Of a DNA stretch of 64,000 nucleotides, positions 19,838-29,419 are shown one piece after another. Location of the stretch: assembly GCA_005881575.1 (NCBI GenBank), contig VBCA01000004.1, positions 124,001-188,000 of the forward strand. The letters run 5' to 3'. The DNA is from Betaproteobacteria bacterium. Its GTDB lineage: Bacteria; Pseudomonadota; Gammaproteobacteria; Burkholderiales; SG8-39. A program made the translations under genes and the position numbers. Within the stretch, counting starts at the first letter, position 1, and each line of letters starts with the position of its first letter. The notes under the pieces were generated by a model. The model made no database searches and had not been told where the DNA came from. It saw only the letters and a program-made list of their open reading frames with translations.

Positions 19838-19988
19838 CCGAAGCGCGTGGGAGACATCGAAGAAAGCCCTCCACACAGAGGCTTTTCCGCTGACGGGAAA
19901 AAAAGAAGACCGGACCCCTGGAAGCTCCCCGGGCCGAAAACCAAGAGGGACTTGCGACCGAGGGCGGCTGCGCCGCCCTCGCGAGCCG

Positions 19989-20195
19989 CTAGCTTGCGGC
20001 CTGGATGTTCGAAGCCTGCTTGCCCTTCGGGCCTTGCGTGACTTCGAACTGGACTTTCTGTCCTTCCTTGAGCGTTTTGAACCCGCTCATCTGAATCGCG
20101 GAGAAGTGCGCAAACAAATCCTCGCCGCCGTCATCCGGGGTTATGAACCCATAACCCTTAGCATCATTGAACCACTTCACCGTACCTGTTGGCAT
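19989..20195 (-). CDS. Cold-shock protein (CspA family)
   Basis: The 68-residue single-domain OB-fold protein has RNP1 ([10 protein letters not shown]) and RNP2 (DLFAHFSAI) and begins [14 protein letters not shown]. It is an RNA chaperone that binds single-stranded nucleic acids. The long gap before it (20196 onward) leaves room for the structured 5' leader usual for cold-shock mRNAs; no cold-box was identified with confidence. Confidence 0.95.
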   Translation of the reverse strand: MPTGTVKWFNDAKGYGFITPDDGGEDLFAHFSAIQMSGFKTLKEGQKVQFEVTQGPKGKQASNIQAAS

Positions 20196-20537
20196 AGAGC
20201 CTTCCTGAATTAGAACCGGGGAACTTTCAACTATGCCTGTACTTCAACGCAGCAGAGGAATTTGAACCTGCAAACCGCATGGAGGACAAACACAGGGAAG
20301 CCTTTTACGCGCTTTGGGCGGCGGCGTCAAGTGCCCCGAGAGCGTCAACCCTTTGTTCTGCCGACACGTTTGGATGTTGCGCAGCGTTGCGACAGCGATT
20401 ACATTATGAGCGATGTGCCGACACTAAAATGGAGGCGTTGCGATTGACAGGGTGTGCATCGGGTACGTGACTTTTCCGCCTGCTGCGGGTCCGAGCGGTT
20501 TGACGGGTGGAAGCTTCTGGCATAAGTTAAGTAAGGT
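20196..20537. other. Divergent intergenic region (csp / clpS)
   Basis: This 342-bp gap should carry the csp promoter and leader on the reverse strand and the clpS promoter on the forward strand. A perfect TTGACA is at 20444-20449, but no good -10 follows at 17 bp (GTGACT). Small frames inside it have no coding character. Confidence 0.5.
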
Positions 20538-20846
20538 ATGGCAACCCGGATGCGAGAAGGCGCTCTACTCGAGGCCAAGAGGGCCAAGCTCAAACCTCCT
20601 CCCCTATTCAAGGTGATCCTTTTGAACGACGACTACACCCCGATGGAATTCGTCGTCATCGTGCTGCAGAGGTTCTTTTCCATGACGCGGGAAAAGGCGA
20701 CCCAGGTCATGCTCAAAGTCCATCGCGAGGGCATGGGCATTTGCGGGGTCTACCCCAAGGATGTCGCCACCACGAAGGTCGAGCAAGTCGTCGGCTACGC
20801 ACGCAAGCACCAGCACCCGCTACAATGCGTCATGGAGGAAACGTGA
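20538..20846 (+). CDS. clpS: ATP-dependent Clp protease adaptor ClpS
   Basis: ClpS delivers N-degron substrates to ClpAP. The 102-residue protein has a flexible N-terminus and the core [17 protein letters not shown], which contains the Asn-Asp pair that binds the N-degron, then a [17 protein letters not shown] segment. It is directly upstream of clpA (52 bp), the usual arrangement. Confidence 0.97.
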   Translation: MATRMREGALLEAKRAKLKPPPLFKVILLNDDYTPMEFVVIVLQRFFSMTREKATQVMLKVHREGMGICGVYPKDVATTKVEQVVGYARKHQHPLQCVMEET

Positions 20847-20898
20847 GAGCGAGGACGCGCAAGCCCCTCGTTGATCCGATGAGCACCGGGAACGAAAG

Positions 20899-23175
20899 AT
20901 GATCGCGCAGGAACTCGAAGTCAGTCTCCACATGGCGTTCGTGGAGGCACGCCAGAAGCGGCATGAGTTCATCACCGTCGAGCACCTGCTGCTCGCGCTG
21001 CTGGACAATCCGACGGCCGCCGAAGTGCTGCGCGCCTGCGCCGCCAACATCGAGGAACTGAGGAAAGCGCTAGGAGACTTCATCGCCGCGCACACCCCCA
21101 CGGTCGCGGGCGCCGAGGAAATCGATACCCAGCCCACGCTCGGTTTCCAGCGCGTCATCCAGCGGGCGATCCTGCACGTCCAGTCCTCGGGCAAGAAGGA
21201 AGTAACCGGCGCCAACGTGCTGGTCGCGATCTTCGGCGAGAAGGACTCGCATGCCGTGTATTTCCTGCACCAGCAGGGCGTGACGCGTCTCGATGTGGTG
21301 AACTACATCTCGCACGGCATCACCAAGACACCGGCCTCCAAGGAGGCGAAGGGCGGCGGCGAAGCCGAACAGGAGACCGCGGGCGAGGAGCAGCAATCCG
21401 GCGGCGCGCTCGAGACGTATACGCTCAACCTCAACGCCCAGGCGCTGGTGGGCAAGATCGATCCGCTGATCGGCCGCGAGCGCGAGATCGAGCGCGTCAT
21501 CCAGACGCTGTGCCGGAGGCGAAAGAACAATCCCCTGCTCGTAGGCGAAGCCGGCGTGGGCAAGACAGCCATCGCCGAAGGCCTTGCGCGCCGTATAGTC
21601 GAAGGCCAGGTTCCGGAGATCCTCGCGCGCTGCCAAGTGTACATGCTCGACATGGGTGCGCTCCTCGCGGGGACCAAATACCGCGGCGATTTCGAGCAGC
21701 GGCTGAAGGCGGTGCTGAAGCAGCTGGTCGACAACCCGAATGCGATCCTCTTCATCGACGAGATCCACACGCTTATCGGCGCCGGCGCGGCATCGGGCGG
21801 GACGCTGGACGCTTCGAACCTGCTCAAACCCGCGCTATCATCCGGCGCGCTGAAATGCATCGGCGCGACGACCTACAACGAGTACCGCGGCGTGTTCGAG
21901 AAGGATCACGCGCTGTCGCGGCGTTTCCAGAAGATCGACGTGCCCGAGCCTTCGGTCGAGGAAACGGTCGCGATCCTGCGCGGCTTGAAATCGCGCTTCG
22001 AGGCGCACCACGGCATCAAATACAGCGGCAACGCGCTCACCAGCGCGGCCGAGCTCTCCGCCCGCTACATCAACGACCGGCACCTGCCCGACAAGGCGAT
22101 CGATGTCATCGACGAGGCCGGCGCGGCGCAGAAGATCCTGCCCAAGTCCAAGCAGAAAAAGGTCGTGGGCAAGACCGAGATCGAGGAGATCATCTCCAAG
22201 ATCGCGCGCATCCCGCCCGCGTCGGTGTCGCAGGACGACCGCGCCGCGCTCAAGAACCTCGACCGCGACCTGAAGGCGGTCGTGTTCGGCCAGGACCAGG
22301 CCATCGAAGCGCTGGTATCGGCGATCCGCACCGCGCGCTCGGGCCTCGCCAATCCGCAGAAGCCGATCGGGGCCTTTCTCTTCTCGGGGCCAACAGGTGT
22401 CGGAAAGACCGAGGTCGCGCGCCAGCTTGCATACTGCATGGGGATCGAATTGCACCGCTTCGACATGTCCGAGTACATGGAGCGGCATGCGGTGTCGCGC
22501 CTTATCGGTGCGCCTCCGGGTTACGTGGGTTTCGACCAGGGCGGCCTTCTGACGGAAGCGGTCACCAAGAAGCCGTACGCGGTGCTGCTCCTCGATGAGA
22601 TCGAGAAGGCGCACCCGGACATCTTCAACATCCTGCTTCAGGTGATGGACCACGGCACCCTCACCGACAACAACGGCAGAAAGGCCGACTTTCGGAACAT
22701 CATCATCGTGATGACGACCAATGCCGGGGCCGATGCGCTCAACCGCCCGGTGATGGGCTTCACCGCGAAGAAGGAGCAAGGCGACGAGAGCGCCGAGATC
22801 AAGCGCTTGTTTTCTCCGGAGTTCCGCAATCGATTGGACGCAACCATCTCGTTCAAGTCGCTTGATCACGAAATCATCCTGCGCGTGGTGGACAAGTTCC
22901 TGATGCAGCTCGAGGTCCAGCTGCACGAGAAAAAGGTCGATGCGGTGTTCACCGATGCGCTGCGAGAGCATCTCGCCAAGCACGGCTTCGATCCGCTGAT
23001 GGGTGCGCGCCCGATGTCGAGGCTCATCCAGGACACGATTCGCCGCGCGCTCGCCGACGAGCTGCTCTTCGGGAAGCTGGCCAACGGCGGTAAGGTCACG
23101 GTGGATATCGAGGCGGAAAAAATCACACTCAAGTTCGTCGAAGAAAAAGTGCCGGAGGTGGCTCCGGAAACGTGA
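20899..23175 (+). CDS. clpA: ATP-dependent Clp protease ATP-binding subunit ClpA
   Basis: ClpA is the AAA+ unfoldase of the ClpAP protease. The 758-residue protein has an N-domain (1-145), D1 with Walker A GEAGVGKTAIAEG (near 215) and Walker B LFIDEIHTLIG, and D2 with Walker A GPTGVGKTEVARQ (near 497), LLDEIEKAHPDIF and the C-terminal sensor 2. An acidic linker separates the N-domain from D1. Terminator 23196-23226 follows. Confidence 0.97.
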   Translation: MIAQELEVSLHMAFVEARQKRHEFITVEHLLLALLDNPTAAEVLRACAANIEELRKALGDFIAAHTPTVAGAEEIDTQPTLGFQRVIQRAILHVQSSGKKEVTGANVLVAIFGEKDSHAVYFLHQQGVTRLDVVNYISHGITKTPASKEAKGGGEAEQETAGEEQQSGGALETYTLNLNAQALVGKIDPLIGREREIERVIQTLCRRRKNNPLLVGEAGVGKTAIAEGLARRIVEGQVPEILARCQVYMLDMGALLAGTKYRGDFEQRLKAVLKQLVDNPNAILFIDEIHTLIGAGAASGGTLDASNLLKPALSSGALKCIGATTYNEYRGVFEKDHALSRRFQKIDVPEPSVEETVAILRGLKSRFEAHHGIKYSGNALTSAAELSARYINDRHLPDKAIDVIDEAGAAQKILPKSKQKKVVGKTEIEEIISKIARIPPASVSQDDRAALKNLDRDLKAVVFGQDQAIEALVSAIRTARSGLANPQKPIGAFLFSGPTGVGKTEVARQLAYCMGIELHRFDMSEYMERHAVSRLIGAPPGYVGFDQGGLLTEAVTKKPYAVLLLDEIEKAHPDIFNILLQVMDHGTLTDNNGRKADFRNIIIVMTTNAGADALNRPVMGFTAKKEQGDESAEIKRLFSPEFRNRLDATISFKSLDHEIILRVVDKFLMQLEVQLHEKKVDAVFTDALREHLAKHGFDPLMGARPMSRLIQDTIRRALADELLFGKLANGGKVTVDIEAEKITLKFVEEKVPEVAPET

Positions 23176-23195
23176 GCGTTCTCTAAGAACCCGAG

Positions 23196-23226
23196 CAAAG
23201 GCCGCCGCTGGCGGCCTTTGTTTTTT
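23196..23226 (+). terminator. Rho-independent terminator of clpSA
   Basis: CAAAGGCCGCC (23196-23206) pairs with GGCGGCCTTTG (23210-23220) around a 3-nt loop, followed by six T. It sits 20 bp after the clpA stop. Confidence 0.92.
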
Positions 23227-23305
23227 CCGGCTGCGCCCCTTGACAGCCAGGCGGGCCGGAAGGAAACTCGAAACACGAGAAGAAGAATCCATCGAGGAGC
23301 CTAGA

Positions 23306-23620
23306 ATGATCCAGCGACTGCTCGTTGCCGCGCTCGCCTCGGGCGCAGTTCTCACCTTGCCCGCCCTTGCGCAAGGAACCGATCCCAACCTCGGCCGCAA
23401 TCTCGCCGCCGCCTGCGCCAGCTGCCACGGGACGAACGGTGTGAGCGTTCAGGGAATGCCCAACCTGGCCGGGCAACAGCGCGCCTATCTCGTGCAGCAG
23501 ATGCAGGACTTCAAGACCGGCAAGCGCCCCGCGACCGTCATGCACCAGCTCGCCAAGGGCTATACCGACGAGCAGATCGAGGCGCTCGCCGCGTATTTTT
23601 CCGCGAAAAAGGCGCGATAG
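23306..23620 (+). CDS. fccA: Single-haem class I cytochrome c, likely sulfide dehydrogenase cytochrome subunit
   Basis: The 104-residue protein has a signal peptide (about 1-22, ending ALAQG), one haem-binding CASCH and a downstream axial Met in the VMHQLAKGY region. ATG 23306 is preceded by GAGGAG at 23294-23299. It precedes the flavoprotein gene by only 9 bp, which matches the FccAB/SoxEF arrangement of flavocytochrome c sulfide dehydrogenase, where this subunit passes electrons from the flavoprotein to the respiratory chain. Allochromatium FccA has two haems; this form has one. Confidence 0.85.
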   Translation: MIQRLLVAALASGAVLTLPALAQGTDPNLGRNLAAACASCHGTNGVSVQGMPNLAGQQRAYLVQQMQDFKTGKRPATVMHQLAKGYTDEQIEALAAYFSAKKAR

Positions 23621-23629
23621 GACGCGGCC

Positions 23630-24913
23630 ATGAATCGATTTGCCCGGCGCGATTTCCTGAAGACTTCGAGCGCCATCGCCGCGGCTTCGCTGCTGCCCGG
23701 CTGCGCGACCGGGCCCGCCGTTCCGTCGAAGCCCATCGGCCGCGTCATCGTCATCGGCGGCGGTTTCGGCGGCGCGACAGCCGCGAAGTACCTGCGCATG
23801 TGGAGCGAAGGCACGATCGAGGTGTTCCTGATCGAGCGCAACCCGGAGTTCATCTCCTGTCCCACCTCGAACCTGGTTCTGGGAGGGACCCGGACCCTCG
23901 CCGACATCACGCGCAGCTATGCGAAGCTGCGCGAATACGGCGTGCAGGTGCTCCGTGACGAAGCCACCGCCATCAACGTCGAGAAGAAACGGGTGTCCCT
24001 GAAGCGCATCGAGGATCTGCCCTACGACAGGCTGATCGTGTCGCCGGCCGTGGATCTCATGCACGAGGCGATCGAGGGCTACGACGCCGAGGCCCAGAAG
24101 ACCGTCCTGCACGCGTGGAAGGCCGGCCCGGAGACGGTCGCGCTGCGCCAGCAGCTCGAGGCGATGCCCGACGGCGGCGTATGCGTCATCGGGGTCCCGC
24201 GGTCGCCATTCCGCTGCCCGCCGGGGCCCTACGAGCGCGCCTGCCAGATCGCGTTCTACTTCAAGAGCGCCAAGCCGCGCTCCAAGGTGATCGTCCTCGA
24301 CGCCAACGAGGACCTCGTCTCGAAGCCCGCGCTTTTCAAGGCCGCATGGAACGATCTCTACAAGGGCACGATCGAGTACCGGGGCAACAGCGAAATCAAG
24401 GCGGTGGATGCGCCCGCGAAGACGGTGAAGACCGATTTCGACACGATCAAGGGCGACGTGCTCAACGTGTTGCCGCCGATGCGCGCCGGAGGCATCGCGC
24501 GCACCGCGGGGCTCCTCACCCCGAACACGCACTGGTGCGGCGTGGACTGGCTCAGCATGGAATCCACCGCGCACAAGGGCATCCACGTGCTCGGCGACGC
24601 CACGCTTTCGGCGCCGGCGATGCCCAAGTCGGGCCACATGGCGAACAACCACGGCAAGCTCGCAGCCGCCGCGATCATCGAACTCATGAACGGCCGCGCG
24701 CCCAATCCGCAGCCTGTCATCGCCAACACCTGCTACAGCTTCGTTTCCGACAAGGAAGTCATCCACGTCGCCTCGGTGCACCGCTACGATCCCGCGCAAA
24801 AGACCTTGACCGTGGTGCCGGGAGCGAGCGGAGTGTCCGCCAGTCGGAGCGAGCTTGAAGGAACCTACGCCTGGGCCTGGGCGCAGAATATCTGGGCAGA
24901 CATGCTGGGCTGA
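23630..24913 (+). CDS. fccB: Tat-exported FAD-dependent sulfide dehydrogenase flavoprotein (FccB-like)
   Basis: The 427-residue protein begins with a twin-arginine signal (ARRDFLKTSSA), a lipobox-like LPGC near residue 24 and a Rossmann FAD motif VIGGGFGGATAAKYL (42-56). FISCPTSNLVLGG and HWCGVDW supply Cys residues where FccB has its redox-active disulfide, and a C-terminal FCSD flavin-binding domain (about 355-427) is recognisable. It would oxidise sulfide in the periplasm and pass electrons to the cytochrome encoded just upstream. A role in sulfide detoxification or lithotrophy is plausible; no sox or dsr genes are nearby. Confidence 0.88.
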   Translation: MNRFARRDFLKTSSAIAAASLLPGCATGPAVPSKPIGRVIVIGGGFGGATAAKYLRMWSEGTIEVFLIERNPEFISCPTSNLVLGGTRTLADITRSYAKLREYGVQVLRDEATAINVEKKRVSLKRIEDLPYDRLIVSPAVDLMHEAIEGYDAEAQKTVLHAWKAGPETVALRQQLEAMPDGGVCVIGVPRSPFRCPPGPYERACQIAFYFKSAKPRSKVIVLDANEDLVSKPALFKAAWNDLYKGTIEYRGNSEIKAVDAPAKTVKTDFDTIKGDVLNVLPPMRAGGIARTAGLLTPNTHWCGVDWLSMESTAHKGIHVLGDATLSAPAMPKSGHMANNHGKLAAAAIIELMNGRAPNPQPVIANTCYSFVSDKEVIHVASVHRYDPAQKTLTVVPGASGVSASRSELEGTYAWAWAQNIWADMLG

Positions 24914-24965
24914 AGCCCAGCATGTCGCGCCCATATAGGCTGCGCCTTCTGTAACTTACGAACAG

Positions 24966-24991
24966 AGGGAGAGGGAGGGCCCTCTCCCTCC
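24966..24991. terminator. Inverted repeat between convergent fccB and lhr
   Basis: GAGGGAGAGGG (24966-24976) and CCCTCTCCCTC (24981-24991) form a perfect 11-bp stem with a 4-nt loop between the two convergent genes. It has no T-run on either strand, so it may be a bidirectional weak terminator or an mRNA-stabilising hairpin. Confidence 0.55.
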
Positions 24992-25021
24992 GTTACCTCC
25001 CTCTCCCCGTCTCCGTAGCAC

Positions 25022-28000
25022 TCAACCCGGTAACGGGACGCGGACCTTGCTCTCGAGCAGGCGCTTGCGGCCGGCCTCGGAGAGCCTTCTCGGCGTGAAG
25101 CCGCGAGCGCTCGAGCGGCGCCAGAAGAGCGTCTTCAGGGTATCGTCGTCGAAATCGGAAGGCGCCAGGCGCCGCAGCTCGCCGCCTTCGAGCGCGGCGA
25201 TCGCGAGGCCGTCGCGATAGAGCACCCGGTTGGGAGTGATCGCGCCGACGCGCGCCTCCGGCGTCACGATGCCGACGAGATTGAGCGGGTCGGCACCGGA
25301 GAGCGCGACGAGCTCCCCGCTCCGATCGAGCTTCCTCACCGCGCGCAAGCGCCCGACCGCATCGGAGAGCGCGAACTGCTCGCCGCCGAAGCCCGAAACG
25401 AAGCGCCCGCCGCGGATCTCGCCGCGCGCTTCGAGGCGCCGGTACACCGCTGCGAGCTCCCGCCAGGTCGGCAGGCGCGACTCGCGCGCAAGGAGCGCAC
25501 GGAACACCACACCGTAGCGGCGCAGCAAGGCGCGCGCGATCTCTTCGACGCGCTTGCCGTCGTCGGCCGCTGCATCGCCACGCAGCAGCGCCCAGCGTCC
25601 GGCGGTGTCCACTTCGTAGGCGGTGCGGCGGCGGCGCGCGCGCCGCTTGTGCTTCTCGGAGGGGGCAAGCAGCGCGCGCAAGCCTCCGAAGCTGTCGGCC
25701 GTAACGAGGCCCAGGCCCGCCAGCTCGCCGAGCGAGCGCTCGGCCTGGGTGCGCAGCTGGCCCGTGGCGGACACGATCTCGTGGAAGAACGATGCGCCCC
25801 GCGTGCGCAGCGCCTCGTATACGGCGCGCGCCTCCGAGCCGAGCTCGCCGCTCCCCGGTTCGGCTGCCGCGCGCCACAGCCCCGCGTGCTCGCGCAGCAT
25901 CAGCGCGATCGGCGAGCTGCGCAGCGGTGCCTTGCCCGAACCGTTCGCGCGAGACAGCCGCCCCCATGCCACGCGTCCGGAGAGGCAAAGCCTGTCGATG
26001 AAATCCGGCTCGTAGTCCGCGACGCGCGCGGCGAGGACTTCGTTCTCCCACGCGCCGGCGGCGACTTCGTAGCCGTCGAGCTGCTCGACCACCGCGGCAA
26101 GCCCTTCGGGACCTTTCAGCTGCTGCTCTCCGGCGACGTGCTGCCAGTGCAGGAGGAAGCGCATGAAATCTGCGGCGCTGACCGGCTCGATCTCGGCGCG
26201 CAGCCGGTTGAGCGTGTAGCGGTGGATGCGCGCGAGGAGCCTGCGGTCGCACCATTCGATGGCATCTACGGCCAATCCCTGGGCAAACCGACCGCGCAGC
26301 ACCTTGCCCTCCCCTTCGAGCGCAAGCAGCGCGCCGTCGATCAGCGCCGTGTCTGAAAGGCCGAGCGAATCGGCGAGCCCGCGCGCGGTCACCGGGCCGA
26401 GCACCTCGGTTCGCCCGCGCACGAGCTCCCGCGCCGCGTCTTCGCGCGTCCACGATTTGCGCAGGCGTTCGGGAATTGCCGGTACCGTGACTTGCGGAAC
26501 GATCGCATTGAGCTCGTCGAAGCGCTCGACCGAAATCCAATAACCGCCGGCGTCGCAGGCGCGCCCGGCCGCGACCAGCTCATCGAACAGCGCGCGCCAG
26601 CCGGGCGAGGCTTCTGTCGCGCGAACGAATCCGGCGAGCAGCAGGGCATCGTGCAGCTCGTCGGCGGTGGTCGCCGCGGGCCAGGCTTCCTCGCGCACGC
26701 GCTCGATCGCCGCGGGGTCGAGCGCGCCCAGGTCGTCGGCGCTCCTAGTCTCGGTCGTGCGCCGCGTGTAGACGGCGCGGGTGCGCCGCTCCTCGAGCGG
26801 CGCGTCGTCCAGGAACGTATACACCGCGGAATTGAGGATCTCGTTGCAGAACACCGAGGGCTCTGGGGTGTCCTTCGCGACGCACCGGATCTCGCCCGCG
26901 AACACGCGTCGCAGGACCTGCACGAGCTGCGGCAGATCCATCGCCTGCTCGAGGCAGTCGCGCATCGCCTGGTCGACGAGCGGATGCTTGGGAAGCTCGC
27001 GCGCGCCTTGGATGTTGTCCAGGCACGCCGCCGCGTCCGGGAAGATCGCGGCGAGCAGCTCGTCGGCGATCATGCGCTGGATCTGCGCGGGCAGCTTGGC
27101 GCCGTTCCTGCTGCGCGGGACCGCCAGTGCGAGCGTAGTCGTCCAGCGCCAGCGCGTCTCGAAAATCGGAGAGTCGAGCACCGCCTGCACCAGCGTCTCG
27201 CGTACGGTCTTCGGGTTCAGATAGCGGAACACTTCGTCGAGCGCGAAGGAATGCATCGGCCCGAGCGAGAGGACGAGCGCCTCCTCGCTCGCCGCGGCCT
27301 GCAGCTCGAAGTTGAAGCTCTGGCAGAATTTCTTCCGGAGCGCCAGGCCCCAGGCCTTGTTGATGCGGCTGCCCAGGGGCGCGTGCAGCACGAGCTGCAT
27401 GCCGCCCGCTTCGTCGAAGAAGCGCTCGAGGACGAGCGCCTCGGCTGTCGGCACGACGCCCAGGGCCCGCTTGCCCTCCGCGAGATAGGCCGCGATCTGC
27501 TCGGCGGCGGAACGTGGGAGCGCGTAGTCCTGCTCGAGCCACGCGACCGCGGCATCGAGCTCACCGGGTTTGCGCGGCTGATCGGGCCGCGGCAGCTTCG
27601 CATCGGCCGCGGCGCGCAGCTTCGACACCGCCGCGCTCATCTCGTCGCTGCGCGAAGGCGCCTCGCCCAGCCAGAACGGCATCGAGGGCGGCTGCCCCTG
27701 CGCATCGGCGACGCGCACCACGCCGTTGCCGATCTGCAGGATGCGCCAGGACGTGTTGCCGAGCTGGAAAATGTCTCCTGGCAGCGATTCGATCGCGAAG
27801 TCCTCGTTGAGCGTGCCGATGAAGTTGCCTTCCGGCTCGAGCTTCACGCGGTAGTCGAACACTTCGGGGATCGCGCCGCCGGACATGATCGCGGTCATGC
27901 GCGAGCCGCGCCGCTCGCGGAGCTTGCGGTGCACGGCGTCGTAGTGGACGAGCGCCGCGCGCTGGCCGCGCTTGGTCGCGTAGCCGTGCGCGAGCATCGC

Positions 28001-29389
28001 CACGACCTCGTCGAACTCGGCCTTTTCCAGGCCGCGGTACGGCCAGGCTCCGCGGACGAGGTCGAACAGCGCCTCCTCGTCCCATTCCTCGGCGGCGGCT
28101 TCGGCGACGATCTGCTGCGCGAGCACGTCGAGCGGCTTGCCGGGGATAAGCACGCGGTCGAGCTCGCCGTCCTTCACCGCGCGCACCATCGCCGCGCATT
28201 CGACGAGGTCGTCGCGCGTGAGCGGGAAAACGCGGCCCTTGGGCAGGCCGCTCACCGTGTGGCCCGAGCGGCCGACGCGCTGCAGCAGGGTCGCGATGCG
28301 GTGCGGCGAGGAGATCTGGCAGACGAGATCGACGTGGCCGATGTCGATGCCGAGCTCGAGCGACGCGGTGGCGACCAGCACCTTCAACCGGCCTTCGCGC
28401 AACTTGGCCTCCGCTTCCAGGCGCACGTCCTTGGCGAGGCTTCCGTGATGCGCGGCGACGTGCTCGGCGCCGAGGCGCTCGGAGAGCTGGAACGCCATGC
28501 GCTCGGAGAGCCGGCGGGTGTTCACGAAGATCAGCGTGGTGCGGTGCGACTCGATCAGCTCGACCAAACGCTTGTAGGTTTCCTGCCAGACCTCGCCGGA
28601 CATCACCGCATCGAGCGGCGAGCCGGGCACCTCGATCTCGAGGTCGATTGTGCGCTTGTGGCCGCGGTCTATTACGGCAACGTCGGCGAGGGTGCCGTCC
28701 GATTTGTCCGAGCCGACCAGGAAGCGCGCGACCTCCTCGATCGGCTTCTGCGTCGCCGACAGGCCGACGCGCTGCAGTCGCCGCCCGCAGACGTGGTCGA
28801 GGCGCTCGAGCGACAGCGCGAGGTGTGCCCCGCGCCGCGACTCGAGCACCGCGTGGATCTCGTCGACGATGACCGTGCGCGCCGTCTTCAGCATCGCGCG
28901 CGAGCGCTCGGCCGTGAGGAGCAGGTACAGCGACTCTGGCGTCGTCACGAGGATGTGGGGCGGCGAGCGCAGCATGGCGGCGCGCTCGGCCTGCGGAGTG
29001 TCGCCGCTCCTCACCGCGGCGCTGATCCCCACGGGCGGCGACCCCATCTCCTCGGCGATGCGGCGCATCTCGCGGCGTGGCTCGGCGAGGTTCTTGTGGA
29101 TGTCTGCCGAGAGCGCCTTGAGCGGCGAGACGTAGACGACGCGCACCTCGTCCGGCAACTGGCCGCTCTGCAGGCTCTCGCGCAGCAGCCGGTCGATCGA
29201 GGTGAGGAAAGCGGCGAGCGTCTTGCCCGAGCCGGTGGGCGCCGCGATCAGCGTGTGGCGGCCCGAGCGGATCGCGCCCCAGCCTTCGAGCTGCGCTTCG
29301 GTGGGCGGCGAAATCCGCCCGCTACCCAGCTCGCGGAAATGCGTCTCCCACCAGCGCCGGAGGATGGGATGGAAATCTTCGGGGAGCAT
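25022..29389 (-). CDS. lhr: Large ATP-dependent helicase Lhr
   Basis: Lhr is a superfamily 2 3'-5' DNA/RNA helicase of DNA repair. ATG 29389 is preferred over a TTG 15 bp upstream; the product is 1455 residues. Motif I APTGSGKTLAAF, motif II VDEIHAV, motif III LSATQKP and motif VI QRVGRSGH make up the helicase core (about 30-450). Winged-helix and beta-barrel domains and a long C-terminal Lhr extension with further winged helices follow. It starts 30 bp after the integron integrase stop on the same strand, so intI transcription may read into it. Its own promoter would have to lie inside intI. Confidence 0.93.
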   Translation of the reverse strand: MLPEDFHPILRRWWETHFRELGSGRISPPTEAQLEGWGAIRSGRHTLIAAPTGSGKTLAAFLTSIDRLLRESLQSGQLPDEVRVVYVSPLKALSADIHKNLAEPRREMRRIAEEMGSPPVGISAAVRSGDTPQAERAAMLRSPPHILVTTPESLYLLLTAERSRAMLKTARTVIVDEIHAVLESRRGAHLALSLERLDHVCGRRLQRVGLSATQKPIEEVARFLVGSDKSDGTLADVAVIDRGHKRTIDLEIEVPGSPLDAVMSGEVWQETYKRLVELIESHRTTLIFVNTRRLSERMAFQLSERLGAEHVAAHHGSLAKDVRLEAEAKLREGRLKVLVATASLELGIDIGHVDLVCQISSPHRIATLLQRVGRSGHTVSGLPKGRVFPLTRDDLVECAAMVRAVKDGELDRVLIPGKPLDVLAQQIVAEAAAEEWDEEALFDLVRGAWPYRGLEKAEFDEVVAMLAHGYATKRGQRAALVHYDAVHRKLRERRGSRMTAIMSGGAIPEVFDYRVKLEPEGNFIGTLNEDFAIESLPGDIFQLGNTSWRILQIGNGVVRVADAQGQPPSMPFWLGEAPSRSDEMSAAVSKLRAAADAKLPRPDQPRKPGELDAAVAWLEQDYALPRSAAEQIAAYLAEGKRALGVVPTAEALVLERFFDEAGGMQLVLHAPLGSRINKAWGLALRKKFCQSFNFELQAAASEEALVLSLGPMHSFALDEVFRYLNPKTVRETLVQAVLDSPIFETRWRWTTTLALAVPRSRNGAKLPAQIQRMIADELLAAIFPDAAACLDNIQGARELPKHPLVDQAMRDCLEQAMDLPQLVQVLRRVFAGEIRCVAKDTPEPSVFCNEILNSAVYTFLDDAPLEERRTRAVYTRRTTETRSADDLGALDPAAIERVREEAWPAATTADELHDALLLAGFVRATEASPGWRALFDELVAAGRACDAGGYWISVERFDELNAIVPQVTVPAIPERLRKSWTREDAARELVRGRTEVLGPVTARGLADSLGLSDTALIDGALLALEGEGKVLRGRFAQGLAVDAIEWCDRRLLARIHRYTLNRLRAEIEPVSAADFMRFLLHWQHVAGEQQLKGPEGLAAVVEQLDGYEVAAGAWENEVLAARVADYEPDFIDRLCLSGRVAWGRLSRANGSGKAPLRSSPIALMLREHAGLWRAAAEPGSGELGSEARAVYEALRTRGASFFHEIVSATGQLRTQAERSLGELAGLGLVTADSFGGLRALLAPSEKHKRRARRRRTAYEVDTAGRWALLRGDAAADDGKRVEEIARALLRRYGVVFRALLARESRLPTWRELAAVYRRLEARGEIRGGRFVSGFGGEQFALSDAVGRLRAVRKLDRSGELVALSGADPLNLVGIVTPEARVGAITPNRVLYRDGLAIAALEGGELRRLAPSDFDDDTLKTLFWRRSSARGFTPRRLSEAGRKRLLESKVRVPLPG

Positions 29390-29419
29390 GACCGACGAGC
29401 CCAATATACTCCAGACAGG

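Noticed and set aside
19959-19985. GC-rich hairpin after the cold-shock gene as terminator
   Set aside because: The stem exists (CGAGGGCGGC with GCCGCCCTCG), but no T-run follows on either strand, so termination is not supported.
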